From Rhodobacterales bacterium (GTDB taxonomy: Bacteria; Pseudomonadota; Alphaproteobacteria; Rhodobacterales; Rhodobacteraceae), in NCBI GenBank assembly GCA_002746935.1, contig PDRW01000032.1, positions 1-64,000 on the forward strand: 64,000 bases of DNA, in the 5' to 3' direction. The notes under the pieces are model-generated. The model searched no databases, was not told the origin of the DNA, and worked only from the letters and a program-made list of their open reading frames with translations. Each line of letters begins with the position of its first letter. Position 1 is the first letter of the stretch. Below are positions 11,137 through 19,796 of the stretch, one piece after another. The position numbers were made by a program, and so were the translations under genes.

Positions 11137-13032
11137 TTGCCGCTATCCAATTCCCTGCGCCCGCTCGGGCTCGCAGCCCTCATCGCCGCCGCGACCATGC
11201 CCGCTCTTGCCGCCGGCAAGGGGGCTGGCGAAATCCTCGCTCAAACCGCCACCGACCCCCCTTTTGAAATCCCTGACGGCGCGCCTGTCGGGCTCCCCGC
11301 TGAAATCCCCGCCGGAACTCCGGTTCAGATCCCGGCCGAGATTCCTCTCGATACCTCTGTTCAAATCCCCGCTGAAATCCATGCGGAAACGGCCCTGGAT
11401 ACCGCGGCCAGGGCTTCCGGTGCCTATCTCGCCGCGCGGGAGGCCGACCGGGCAGGCGATTATGCGGCTGTCGTCGAATACGGACCCCGCGCGCTTCTGG
11501 CCGATCCGCAGAATGCGTCTCTTCTCGAAGGCGTCGTCGTGGCCAATCTGGGCCTTGGCCGGGTCGAAGCCGCCGTGCCTGCCGCCGGACGTCTTGCTGA
11601 AATCGAGGCGCAAAACCAGATTGCGGGTCTGGTGCTGCTGGCCGCGGCGATCCGCGAGGAAAACTGGCCAATGGTCGACGAGCGCCTCAAGGTAGGGGCT
11701 TCCGTCGGCCTGCTGATGGATGACATGATCCGCGCCTGGAGCGCCGTCGGTGCCGGGCGCATGAGCGATGCGGTGGCGCATTTCGACGCGCTGATCGACA
11801 GCGGCCCCGGCGGGCAACCCGCACTGATCCAGAAGGCCCTCGCCCTGGCTCTGGTCGGCGATTACGAAGGCGCGGCGGCGATCTTCGGCGGTTCGGAAAC
11901 GGTGCTGCGCCTCAACCGTGCCGGCGTGCTTGCCTTCGTCCAGGTGCTGAGCCAGCTCGAACGCAACCCGGACGCGGTGGACGTGATCGAAAAGGCTTTC
12001 CCCGGCACCGAAGACCCGGAGCTTGTCACCCTGCTGGCGGAGCTGCGCGCCGGCAAGCCGATCCCGTTTACCGCCATTGAGGGGCCGCGCGCCGGTATTG
12101 CCCAGCTGTTCTACGAGGTCGGCGAATCGCTTCGCGGCGAGACCGACCCGGCGCTGGTTCTGCTCTACGCCCGGATCGCGGGCTATCTTGATCCCGGCCA
12201 TGTGGGCGCGACCCTTGTCGTGGCCCAGGTTCTCGACGAGATGGAGCGCTATGACCTCGCCGCCGAGGCCTATGGCGCGGTGCCCGACAGCAGCCCGTCC
12301 TGGCCACAGGCCCAGCTTGGCCGCGCCGCTGCGCTGAAGGCGCTCGACCAGGTGGACGAGGCCATCGCGGTGCTCACCAGCGCTGTCCAGCTTCATCCCG
12401 ATTCCCCGGTTCTTCATGCCGCCATCGGCGACGCACTGCGCGGCGAACAACGCTATGCCGCGGCAACCCCGCATTACGATGCAGCGATCGCCCTGTTCAG
12501 CCAGGAGCGCCCGGCCCAGTGGCGCGTCTGGTTCGCCCGTGGCATCACCTACGAGCGTCGCGGCGAATGGGAGAATGCCGAGGCCGATTTCCGCAAGGCC
12601 CTGGAGCTCAGCCCCGACCAGCCTTCGGTGCTCAATTACCTTGGTTATTCGCTGGTGGAACGGCGCGAAAACCTCGACGAGGCGCTCGACATGATCAAGC
12701 GCGCGGTCGTGGAGCAACCCTATGACGGCTACATCCGCGACTCGCTCGGCTGGGTGTTCTACCGGCTCGGCCGCTACGACGATGCGGTCGAGGAAATGGA
12801 ACGCGCGGTCGAACTTCTGCCGCTGGAGCCGGTGCTCAACGACCACCTCGGAGACACCTACTGGGCGGTCGGACGGCTGCGCGAAGCCCGCTTCCAGTGG
12901 AAACGCGCGCTCTCCTTCGTCACCGACGACACCGACCTCGACGAACTCAACCCCGACCGCATCCGCCTGAAACTCGAAATCGGCCTCGATGCGGTGCTCG
13001 AACAGGAGGGCGGAGCGCTGCCCCCCCAATGA
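11137..13032 (+). CDS. Exported tetratricopeptide repeat protein with a 12-residue repeat segment
   Basis: A 631-residue protein beginning with a signal-like stretch (LGLAALIAAATMPALAAG). Residues 42-89 contain four consecutive 12-residue units of the form P-x-E-I-P-x2-x-x-V-x-x. From about residue 95 to the end it is a chain of TPR-like helices (for example RGEWENAEADFRKALELSP, then YLGYSLVERRENLDEALDMI and DSLGWVFYRLGRYDDAVEEM). It starts with TTG at 11137 after GGAACGGAG; no ATG fits the signal peptide. Its TGA overlaps the ispE ATG (ATGA), so the two are coupled. TPR arrays mediate protein contacts; no partner is evident. Confidence 0.85.
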   Translation: MPLSNSLRPLGLAALIAAATMPALAAGKGAGEILAQTATDPPFEIPDGAPVGLPAEIPAGTPVQIPAEIPLDTSVQIPAEIHAETALDTAARASGAYLAAREADRAGDYAAVVEYGPRALLADPQNASLLEGVVVANLGLGRVEAAVPAAGRLAEIEAQNQIAGLVLLAAAIREENWPMVDERLKVGASVGLLMDDMIRAWSAVGAGRMSDAVAHFDALIDSGPGGQPALIQKALALALVGDYEGAAAIFGGSETVLRLNRAGVLAFVQVLSQLERNPDAVDVIEKAFPGTEDPELVTLLAELRAGKPIPFTAIEGPRAGIAQLFYEVGESLRGETDPALVLLYARIAGYLDPGHVGATLVVAQVLDEMERYDLAAEAYGAVPDSSPSWPQAQLGRAAALKALDQVDEAIAVLTSAVQLHPDSPVLHAAIGDALRGEQRYAAATPHYDAAIALFSQERPAQWRVWFARGITYERRGEWENAEADFRKALELSPDQPSVLNYLGYSLVERRENLDEALDMIKRAVVEQPYDGYIRDSLGWVFYRLGRYDDAVEEMERAVELLPLEPVLNDHLGDTYWAVGRLREARFQWKRALSFVTDDTDLDELNPDRIRLKLEIGLDAVLEQEGGALPPQ

Positions 13033-13853
13033 TCGTCCGCAGCTTCGCCCCGGCCAAGGTCAACCTGACCCTGCATGTCACCGGCCAGCGCGCCGACGGC
13101 TACCATTTGCTCGACAGCCTTGTGGCTTTCGCCGATGTCGGCGACCGGCTGCGGCTCGAGCCCGCGGAGGCAACCCGCCTGAAGCTGACCGGTCCGATGG
13201 CCGCAGGCGTCCCGGCCGATGCCTCCAACCTGGTGCTGCGGGCCGCCGGGCTCTATGACCTTCCGGTCGCCATCACCCTCGACAAACACCTGCCCCTGGC
13301 TGCGGGCATCGGCGGCGGCTCCTCCGACGCGGCGGCAACGCTGCTCGCCATGGCCGAACTCACCGGCAGCCCCCTTCCCGCGGGCGCCACCGGCCTCGGC
13401 GCCGATGTCCCGGTCTGCCTGATGCGCCAAGCGGCGCGGATGCGCGGCATCGGCGAAGACGTGCAGCCGGTCACCGGTCTGCCCGATCTCCACGCCGTGC
13501 TCGCCAACCCGGGCGTCGCGGTTCCGACCCCGGCGGTGTTCCGGGCGCTGAGCGAAAAGAACGGCGCACCGATGCCGATACAGCTGCCGCAATGGCAAGA
13601 CCGCCGCTCCGCCATCGACTGGATCGCCGGCCAACGCAACGATCTCGAAACCCCCGCCATCACCCGCGCCCCGGTCATCGGCGAGGTGCTTGCGGCGCTC
13701 TCCACCCTCCCCGGCGCCCGCCTTGCGCGCATGTCCGGCTCCGGCGCCACCTGCTTCGCCCTGTTCGACACCCGCGCCGGGGCCGACAAGGCCGCCGAAA
13801 TTCTCGCCACAAGCCAGCCCGGCTGGTGGACCACCGCCACAACTCTCCGCTGA
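13029..13853 (+). CDS. ispE: 4-diphosphocytidyl-2-C-methyl-D-erythritol kinase
   Basis: Phosphorylates CDP-methylerythritol in the MEP pathway to isoprenoid precursors. The 274-residue GHMP kinase shows FAPAKVNLTLHVTGQRADGY at the start, the ATP-binding PLAAGIGGGSSDAAATL and the C-terminal MSGSGATCFALF. It is slightly shorter than many homologues, but all motifs are present. It is coupled to the upstream TPR protein and convergent with the polyprenyl synthase gene that uses the same precursors. Confidence 0.95.
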   Translation: MIVRSFAPAKVNLTLHVTGQRADGYHLLDSLVAFADVGDRLRLEPAEATRLKLTGPMAAGVPADASNLVLRAAGLYDLPVAITLDKHLPLAAGIGGGSSDAAATLLAMAELTGSPLPAGATGLGADVPVCLMRQAARMRGIGEDVQPVTGLPDLHAVLANPGVAVPTPAVFRALSEKNGAPMPIQLPQWQDRRSAIDWIAGQRNDLETPAITRAPVIGEVLAALSTLPGARLARMSGSGATCFALFDTRAGADKAAEILATSQPGWWTTATTLR

Positions 13854-13859
13854 TCACCT

Positions 13860-13917
13860 CTTTTCCTGGCCGAAATACTCCGGGTTTTTGGGGGGATCCG
13901 GGGGCTGTCCCCCAACG
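13860..13917 (+). repeat. Intergenic element, copy 1 (TTTCCTGG...AAATACTCCG)
   Basis: Just after the ispE stop lies TTTTCCTGGCCGAAATACTC followed by a G-rich and then C-rich arm that can pair (GGGGG around CTGT to CCCCC). A closely similar arrangement occurs after holA at 33427. This layout resembles a very common 3'-flanking element of Rhodobacteraceae genomes, as I recall it. It probably acts as a transcript end. Confidence 0.55.
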
Positions 13918-13961
13918 ACCCGCCCGCCGCAGGCGTCAGACGCAGTGTCAGGTGAACCGCA

Positions 13962-14978
13962 TCAGGTGAACCGCGCCACCACATAATCGGCAATATCCGC
14001 AAGCATCCCGCGAATCGGATCCTCCGGCAGCCCGTCGAGCGCCGCCCTGGCCTTCTCCGCCCAGGCATTCGCCTCGGCACGGGTCGCCTCCAGCGTCCCG
14101 TGCGCGTCCATCAGCCGCAGCGCCTCTGCAAGGTCGCCCTCCTGCTGCCGGCCCTTGCCGATGGTCCGTTCCCAGAAGTCGCGCTCCGCCTCATCCGCCG
14201 CCGCAATCGCCTTGATCAGCGGCAGGGTCAGCTTGCGGTCGCGGAAATCGTCGCCCCTGTTCTTGCCGATGTCGTTGCCGCCCCAATAGTCGAGCAGATC
14301 GTCGGCGATCTGGAAGGCGATGCCCATCGCATCGCCATAGGCGGCAAGCGCGTCAATCTGTTCCTGCGGGGCCCCGGCGATCACCCCGCCCACTTCGCAG
14401 GCCGCGGCAAACAGCGCGGCGGTCTTGCCGCGTGCCACCTGAAGATACACGCCCTCGCTGGTCCCGATATCGCTGGCGGCGGTGAGTTGCAGCACCTCGC
14501 CCTCGGCGATGGTCGCCGCGGCGCGGCTGAGGATCCGCAACACCTCGATCGAGCCGGTCTCGGTCATCAGCTGGAACGAGCGGGCAAACAGATAGTCTCC
14601 CACCAGCACCGAAGACTTGTTGTCCCACAACAGATTGGCGGTCGGCCGCCCGCGCCGCTTCTGCGATTCGTCGACCACATCGTCGTGCAGCAGCGTCGCG
14701 GTGTGGATGAATTCCACCGTGGCCGCGAGATGGATGTGATAGGGGCCGCCGTAGCCCATCAGCCGCGCCGTTGCCAGCGTCAGCATCGGGCGCAGCCGCT
14801 TGCCCCCGGCTTCGACCAGATGCGCCGTCACTTCCGGGATGCGGGGCGCATGTTCAGACGCCATCCGCTCCCGAATCAGGCCGTTGACGGCTTCAAGGTC
14901 GCCCGAAAGGTGCTCGGCCAGCCTTTCGTGTGGCAGGTTGGCTATCTCGTCGCGCATCGTCACCGTTCCGTGTCTCAT
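13962..14978 (-). CDS. ispB: Long-chain polyprenyl diphosphate synthase (quinone side chain)
   Basis: Extends farnesyl or geranylgeranyl diphosphate with isopentenyl diphosphate to make the ubiquinone tail. The 338-residue protein has GGKRLRPMLTLATARL, the first Asp-rich motif LLHDDVVDES and the second IADDLLDYWG, as in trans-prenyl synthases. In this clade the product is typically C50 (decaprenyl), but chain length cannot be read with certainty. A 14-base direct duplication covers the stop codon region. The gene is divergent from the DUF2007 gene. Confidence 0.92.
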   Translation of the reverse strand: MRHGTVTMRDEIANLPHERLAEHLSGDLEAVNGLIRERMASEHAPRIPEVTAHLVEAGGKRLRPMLTLATARLMGYGGPYHIHLAATVEFIHTATLLHDDVVDESQKRRGRPTANLLWDNKSSVLVGDYLFARSFQLMTETGSIEVLRILSRAAATIAEGEVLQLTAASDIGTSEGVYLQVARGKTAALFAAACEVGGVIAGAPQEQIDALAAYGDAMGIAFQIADDLLDYWGGNDIGKNRGDDFRDRKLTLPLIKAIAAADEAERDFWERTIGKGRQQEGDLAEALRLMDAHGTLEATRAEANAWAEKARAALDGLPEDPIRGMLADIADYVVARFT

Positions 14979-15031
14979 CCTCCACCCGGCGCCTCTCGAC
15001 TTCCCCGGGCGAACCCTTAAGTCATCTGAGG

Positions 15032-15262
15032 ATGAAAGAGCTTCTGAGAACCACCGACCCGACCGTCATTGCCTTCGCAACGGCGCTTCTCGACGGCGAA
15101 GGTATAGCCGCCTTTGCCATCGACGTCCATATGAGTGCGCTGGAAGGATCCATCGGGATTCTCCCCCGCCGCCTCATGGTCAGAAGCAGGGAGCACGCCC
15201 GCGCCGTGCGTATTCTCGCCGACAACGGAATCGAATGCGCGGGGGCGGAAGGATGGAGCTGA
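15032..15262 (+). CDS. DUF2007 domain-containing small protein
   Basis: A 76-residue protein: MKELLRTTDPTVIAFATALL, then LDGEGIAAFAIDVHMSALEGS, IGILPRRLMV and ARAVRILADNGIE. This is the DUF2007 pattern, a ferredoxin-like signal-transduction fold of unknown role. The ATG at 15032 is chosen because conservation begins there; the upstream part is a shadow of the divergent gene. It overlaps the following methyltransferase gene by ten bases, so the two are co-translated. Confidence 0.8.
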   Translation: MKELLRTTDPTVIAFATALLDGEGIAAFAIDVHMSALEGSIGILPRRLMVRSREHARAVRILADNGIECAGAEGWS

Positions 15263-15996
15263 CCGAAGACAGGTTTCTGGGCGGACGGCTGGTGCTCCGG
15301 CAGCCGCGCGAGGGCTATCGTGCGGGGGTCGACCCGGTGTTTCTGGCCGCCGCCACCCCGGCCCGGGCAGGCCAAAGCGTGCTCGATCTTGGCTGCGGGG
15401 CCGGGGCTGCGATGCTTTGTCTCGCCGCCCGGGTGCCGGGGGCACGGCTCGTGGGCGTGGAGCGGCAGGCGGCCTATGCGGCGCTGGCCCGGGCGAATGC
15501 GTCTGCCAACGGCATCGCGGCCGAGGTGGTCACCGCCGACCTCACCCTTCTGCCGCCGGAGGTGAAACAGCAGCGGTTCGACCATGTGATCATGAACCCG
15601 CCCTATCATCTGCCCGCCCGCGCGACCGCGAGCGCGGACCCGGGGCGCGGCGCGGCGCTGTTCGAGGAAACGCCGCTCGCCGCCTGGATCGACGCCGCCA
15701 CCCGGCGGCTGAAACACCGCGGGCGCCTCACCGTGATCCAGAAAGCGGAGCGCCTGCCGGAGATCCTTGCCGGAATCGACGCCCGGCTCGGCGCCGTGGC
15801 GGTCAGACCGCTTCAGCCGCGTGCGGGACGGGCGGCGGCACTGGTGCTGGTGCAGGCCCGGAAAGGCGCGCGCGCGCCTTTTCGCCTGGCCCCGCCGCTG
15901 GTGTTGCATGAGGGGGCCGCGCATCAGGGCGACCGCGAAAGCTATCGTCCCGAGGTCTCCGAAATCCTGCGCGAAGCGGCTCCCCTGACACTCTGA
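15253..15996 (+). CDS. Class I SAM-dependent methyltransferase, TrmN6-like
   Basis: A 247-residue methyltransferase with the SAM-binding VLDLGCGAGAAMLCLAARV and the amino-methyltransferase catalytic motif NPPY (FDHVIMNPPYHLP). The layout matches the tRNA1(Val) adenine-37 N6-methyltransferase family, so the likely substrate is tRNA adenine; other N-methyl acceptors are possible. The ATG at 15253 overlaps the end of the DUF2007 gene in another frame. The upstream ORF extension is not needed. Confidence 0.85.
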   Translation: MELTEDRFLGGRLVLRQPREGYRAGVDPVFLAAATPARAGQSVLDLGCGAGAAMLCLAARVPGARLVGVERQAAYAALARANASANGIAAEVVTADLTLLPPEVKQQRFDHVIMNPPYHLPARATASADPGRGAALFEETPLAAWIDAATRRLKHRGRLTVIQKAERLPEILAGIDARLGAVAVRPLQPRAGRAAALVLVQARKGARAPFRLAPPLVLHEGAAHQGDRESYRPEVSEILREAAPLTL

Positions 15997-16161
15997 CCAC
16001 CGCTCCGCACGCCCCGTCCCGGCCCTGCCCCGCCGATCCGCCAGGCCGGGCACGGCAATTTCGCGGTCGTTGCTCCGGTTTGCTGCAACGATCTCGTGAC
16101 AACCACGCAAATCTGTGCTGCACTGCCATGGCGAGAACCAGAACAAAAAGGAGACCCCGCC

Positions 16162-16329
16162 ATGAACCTCGACGCGCATCTGGAAGAGCTTCGCAAGAAG
16201 CATGAAGCGCTGTCCGTAAAGGTCGAAGAAGCCCAGGCCGCTCTCGGTACCAACGACCTCGATATCGTGGCGATGAAAAAGGAAAAGCTCCGTCTCAAGG
16301 AAGAAATCATGAGGCTTTCCAAAGGCTGA
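16162..16329 (+). CDS. DUF465 (YdcH-like) small coiled-coil protein
   Basis: A 55-residue helical protein: MNLDAHLEELRKKHEALSV, then DIVAMKKEKLRLKEEIMRL. It matches the YdcH/SlyX-like DUF465 family, which is widespread in alphaproteobacteria and of unknown function. The start is set by AAAAAGGAGA six to ten bases upstream. A GC-rich hairpin (16337-16362) follows directly. Confidence 0.85.
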   Translation: MNLDAHLEELRKKHEALSVKVEEAQAALGTNDLDIVAMKKEKLRLKEEIMRLSKG

Positions 16330-16336
16330 CCCCTTG

Positions 16337-16362
16337 GCGGGGCCGTTCAGGCACGGCCCCGC
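16337..16362 (+). terminator. Hairpin after the DUF465 gene
   Basis: A perfect 10-bp stem GCGGGGCCGT / ACGGCCCCGC with a 6-base loop lies eight bases past the stop. There is no T-run, so intrinsic termination is uncertain. Confidence 0.45.
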
Positions 16363-16370
16363 TCACCCGT

Positions 16371-16544
16371 TCAGAGCGTTTTCGGTTTTCGGCCTGACCG
16401 GGCGGCCAGCACGGCGCCCGAGGTGATCAGTCATGGCGCAAGCAGCAATTCGCCCCGGGGCTGAGCCATGCCGGCCACGATCAGCGCCAGTGCCCGCAGG
16501 ACAACCGCAGTGAAGCCGATGACGGTCGCCGTGGCGCGTGTCAT
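16371..16544 (-). pseudogene. Remnant of an EamA/DMT-type transporter
   Basis: The ATG at 16544 overlaps the LysR stop (ATGA), and the frame reads MTRATATVIGFTAVVLRAL, the usual N-terminal helix of Rhodobacterales EamA (drug/metabolite) transporters. After 37 codons it hits TGA at 16431. The same frame continues LITSGAVLAARSGRKPK to a second stop at 16371, which resembles the usual C-terminus of these transporters. The roughly 250 residues expected between are gone. I read it as a transporter gene collapsed by a large internal deletion, formerly coupled to the regulator. Confidence 0.55.
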
Positions 16545-17485
16545 CGGGGCACGTCCGCCGCGGCGATGAACCTGTGCTGCGCCGTGCATGGGATCATGTC
16601 CGACACTTCCGTGACGATCCAGTCGATGAAAGCCCGGACGGCGGGGCGTTCGTCGGCCCCGAGGCGGGTGAGCAACCGATAATGCGCCTCAGTGGTGAGC
16701 GCGACCTCGTAGGGCGCCACGAGGCCGCCGCCGGCGAGGGCCACAGCCGCCAGCGACGCACGCCCCAACAGCACCCCCGCCCCGCTCAACGCCGCATCGA
16801 GCGCGTGGTCCGCATGGCTGAAGTGGGGGCCTCCGCCCTCCGGCATATCGAGCCCGGCGGCGCGGTACCAGCTTTGCCAGTCGCAGGGCGGATCGAGGAA
16901 GGCGGTGTCGTCCTGATGCAGAAGTGCCTTGGCCGGGATCATCGACGGATCGGGGTAGCGCGCCGCGATGTCGGGGGTCATCATCGGCGAAAACCATTCG
17001 CGCATCAGCGGCATCGACATCAACCCGTCATCATCGGCGTAGCCGAATCGGATCGCAACATCGACCTCGTCGCGTTCGATGTCCATCAGGCGCAGGTTGG
17101 CGACAAAACGCAACTCGATCTCCGGCTGTGCCTGTGCAAACCGGAACATCCGCGGCGCCAGCCATTTCGAGGTAAATGCCGGCCCGGCGGTCACCGTCAC
17201 CACTTGCGCCTGCCCGGTCGCCCGGGCCTTTCGCCAGGCGCCGGCGAGGGCCTCGAAACCATCGCGCGCGCCGGGTGCAAGGGCGTGGCCGGCCTCGGTA
17301 AGCTCCACGGCCCGGTTGAGGCGCCGGAACAGCGCCAGACCGAGATGGCTTTCAAGCGACTTGATCTGGAATGACAGCGCCGCCGGTGTCACGTTCAACT
17401 CCTGCGCCGCCTTGGCAAAAGACATGTGCCGCGCCGCGGCGTCGAAGGCGCGCAGCGCTGTGAGCGGGGGCAGGCGATCGGTCAT
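16541..17485 (-). CDS. LysR family transcriptional regulator, GcvA-like
   Basis: A 314-residue regulator. The N-terminal winged helix-turn-helix reads PPLTALRAFDAAARHMSFAK and AAQELNVTPAALSFQIKSLE, typical of the GcvA subgroup. Residues about 90-300 form the periplasmic-binding-like effector domain. Its stop overlaps the start of the decayed EamA gene, suggesting the transporter was its target or partner. The 5' flank is unusually A/T-rich and divergent from a small ORF at 17590, the usual place for LysR autoregulation. Confidence 0.9.
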   Translation of the reverse strand: MTDRLPPLTALRAFDAAARHMSFAKAAQELNVTPAALSFQIKSLESHLGLALFRRLNRAVELTEAGHALAPGARDGFEALAGAWRKARATGQAQVVTVTAGPAFTSKWLAPRMFRFAQAQPEIELRFVANLRLMDIERDEVDVAIRFGYADDDGLMSMPLMREWFSPMMTPDIAARYPDPSMIPAKALLHQDDTAFLDPPCDWQSWYRAAGLDMPEGGGPHFSHADHALDAALSGAGVLLGRASLAAVALAGGGLVAPYEVALTTEAHYRLLTRLGADERPAVRAFIDWIVTEVSDMIPCTAQHRFIAAADVPR

Positions 17486-17589
17486 ACGGTTAGAAATTTT
17501 TTATGTTTAGAGGTAAAAAGTCTCGTTTGTTTGATGTTTTGCAGAGGTTCATACAGGTATCAAGATAAATTTTCTGAAGAAAGGCCTGT

Positions 17590-17811
17590 ATGATGCTTGA
17601 GACCGCCAACGACACCGCTGTCGCCAGAGAAGCCCATCGCCAGCGCTCTCTGCGTGCCTGGGCGCTGCTGCGCGCGATCCGGTCCGCAGCCTTGCGGTTT
17701 TGGACGCCGCACACAATAAGAGCCGCCGCGAAGGGTGACCCTTCCAAGGCCGCAGCGGGCACGGTCAGACGACGAACTGCGCCCCGTTGGCCGAGATCGT
17801 CGAACCGTTGA
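17590..17811 (+). CDS. Possible small basic protein (uncertain)
   Basis: A 73-codon ORF, divergent from the LysR gene, starts with ATGATG after GAAGAAAGG, a good ribosome-binding site. The product begins MMLETANDTAVAREAHRQRS and is Ala/Arg-rich. Its last 16 codons overlap the 3' end of phaB on the other strand. I do not recognise it and the second half looks like non-coding translation, so it may be shorter or not a gene. Confidence 0.3.
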   Translation: MMLETANDTAVAREAHRQRSLRAWALLRAIRSAALRFWTPHTIRAAAKGDPSKAAAGTVRRRTAPRWPRSSNR

Positions 17812-18487
17812 TGAAGCTGGCGTCGTCCGAGGCGAGGAAGGTCACGCAGCGGGCGATTTCTTCCGGCTCGCCGAGGCGACCGGTGGGGATCTGGGCAATG
17901 ATGCTCTCACGCACCTTTTCCGGCACCGCCATCACCATTTCGGTGGCGATATAGCCCGGGCAGATCGCATTTGCGGTGATGCCGAGGCGCGCGCCCTCCT
18001 GGGCCAGAGATTTGACGAAGCCGAGGTCGCCCGCCTTGGTTGCGGCGTAATTGACCTGAGCGAACTGGCCCTTCTGTCCGTTGATCGAGGAAATCACGAT
18101 CACCCGGCCGAACTTGCGTTCGCGCATTCCGGGCCAGACCGGATGAACGGTGTTGAACACGCCGGTCAGGTTGGTGTCGATCACCTCGTGCCATTGGCCC
18201 GGCGTCATCTTGTGGAACGGCGCGTCGCGGGTGATGCCGGCATTGGCCACCACCACTTCGATCGGCCCGAGGTCCGCCTCGACCTGCGCAAGACCGGCCT
18301 TGCTCGAGTCGTAGTCGCCCACATTCCACTTGTAGGTGTTGATGCCGGTTTCCCCGGTGAATTTCGCCGCCGCCGCGTCATTGCCCGCATAACTTGCCGC
18401 GACACTGTAGCCCTCGGCCATCAGCGCTTTGGAAATCGCCGCGCCAATGCCGCGGGTACCACCGGTCACAAGTGCAACCCTGCCCAT
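17765..18487 (-). CDS. phaB: Acetoacetyl-CoA reductase
   Basis: NADPH-dependent reduction of acetoacetyl-CoA to (R)-3-hydroxybutyryl-CoA, the second step of polyhydroxybutyrate synthesis. The 240-residue short-chain dehydrogenase shows ALVTGGTRGIGAAIS (cofactor site), NAGITRD, the catalytic VISSINGQKGQFAQVNYAAT with Ser and Y-x3-K, and ICPGYIATEM. Length and motifs match PhaB and not FabG. The ATG follows AGGGAG. It lies 182 bases downstream of phaA on the same strand. Confidence 0.95.
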   Translation of the reverse strand: MGRVALVTGGTRGIGAAISKALMAEGYSVAASYAGNDAAAAKFTGETGINTYKWNVGDYDSSKAGLAQVEADLGPIEVVVANAGITRDAPFHKMTPGQWHEVIDTNLTGVFNTVHPVWPGMRERKFGRVIVISSINGQKGQFAQVNYAATKAGDLGFVKSLAQEGARLGITANAICPGYIATEMVMAVPEKVRESIIAQIPTGRLGEPEEIARCVTFLASDDASFINGSTISANGAQFVV

Positions 18488-18555
18488 GTCATTCTCCCTG
18501 TCACGATTCGTTTTGGCAACTCTGTTTCTTATGAGGTAGATCATACGCAATTTTA

Positions 18556-18563
18556 TTGCGCAA
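18556..18563. promoter_or_regulatory. Short TTGCGCAA palindrome upstream of phaB
   Basis: The A/T-rich gap between phaA and phaB contains TTGCGCAA, flanked by another ATTGCG-like half (CGCAATTTTATTGCGCAA). TGC/GCA-type palindromes are described as PhaR operators in Paracoccus and Rhodobacter, so regulation of phaB by PhaR is possible. This is a weak, single-site hint. Confidence 0.3.
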
Positions 18564-18669
18564 CCTTTATATGAAAAGGCAAACGGTCTGAACAAAACGG
18601 TCTGAAGAGGAACGGTGAAATGGAACGGGGCGCCGAAGCGCCCCGCGAATTTCAGTGCAGGCCGTGGCC

Positions 18670-19796
18670 TCAGCTACGCTCGACGCACATCGACACGCCC
18701 ATGCCGCCGCCGATGCAAAGGGTGGCGAGGCCCTTCCTGGCGCTGCGCTTTTCCATCTCGAACAACAGCGTGGCCATGATCCGCGCGCCGGAGGCGCCGA
18801 TCGGGTGGCCGATGGCAATGGCTCCGCCGTTGACGTTGACGATCTCCGGATCCCAGCCGAGCTCGCGGTTGACGGCAATGGCCTGGGCGGCAAAGGCTTC
18901 GTTGGCCTCGACCAGATCGAGCTCGTCGACCGTCCAGCCCGCCCTGTGCAGCGCCTTGCGCGAAGCCGGGATCGGGCCGGTGCCCATGACCGAGGGGTCT
19001 ACGCCCGCGGTCGCGTAAGATGCGATCCGCGCCAGCGGCTTCAGCCCCTGTTTCGCGGCATCGTCGGCATCCATGAGAATGAAAGCAGCGGCGCCGTCGT
19101 TGATGCCGGAAGCGTTGCCGGCGGTGACGGTACCATCGCGGGCGAAGGCCGGGCGCAGCTTCTGCATTGCCTCAAGGGTGGCGCCATGGCGGATGTATTC
19201 GTCCTGCTCGACCACGATGTCGCCCTTGCGGGTGTGGACCGTGAAGGGAACGATTTCGTCGTTGAACCGGCCAGCCGCCTGTGCCGCTTCGGCCTTGTTC
19301 TGTGCGCCACATTCTCGGCGGTCTGGCCCATGTGGTAGCCATTGAAGGCGTCCCACAACCCGTCCTTGATCATCGAATCGACGAATTTGGTGTCGCCCAT
19401 CTTGTGACCGGCGCGCAGATGCGCAACGTGGGGCGAGAGCGTCATGTTCTCCTGCCCCCCTGCCGCCACGACGCGGGCATCGCCCAGCTGGATGTGCTGG
19501 GCACCAAGCGCAAGGGCGCGCAGGCCGGAGCCGCAAACCTGGTTGATTCCCCAGGCGGGGCTTTCGACCGGCAGACCGGCATTGACATGAGCCTGACGGG
19601 CCGGGTTCTGGCCCTGGCCGTGCGGCAGAACCTGCCCGAGAATCGTCTCTGAAACCGCTGTCTTGTCGATCCCGGCGCGCTCGACCGCGGCTTCCAGCGC
19701 GATGCGGCCGAGCTCATGGGCCGGTGTCCCCGCGAAGGCTCCGTTGAAACTGCCCACCGGCGTACGTGCGCCGGAAACGATTACCACATTGGTCAT
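18670..19796 (-). CDS. phaA: Acetyl-CoA acetyltransferase with internal deletion and frameshift
   Basis: Condenses two acetyl-CoA to acetoacetyl-CoA, feeding PhaB. Codons 1-164 read [20 protein letters not shown] to MGQTAENVA, including the acyl-accepting Cys in [14 protein letters not shown]. The frame then breaks at 19303-19304 and resumes at 19302 with [20 protein letters not shown], ending with [11 protein letters not shown] and the second catalytic Cys in [13 protein letters not shown]. Total coding length is 374 codons against about 391, so 49 bases are missing where relatives carry a segment like R-D-W-Q-I-T-R. As it stands it is non-functional, unless the gap is an assembly error. Confidence 0.88.
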
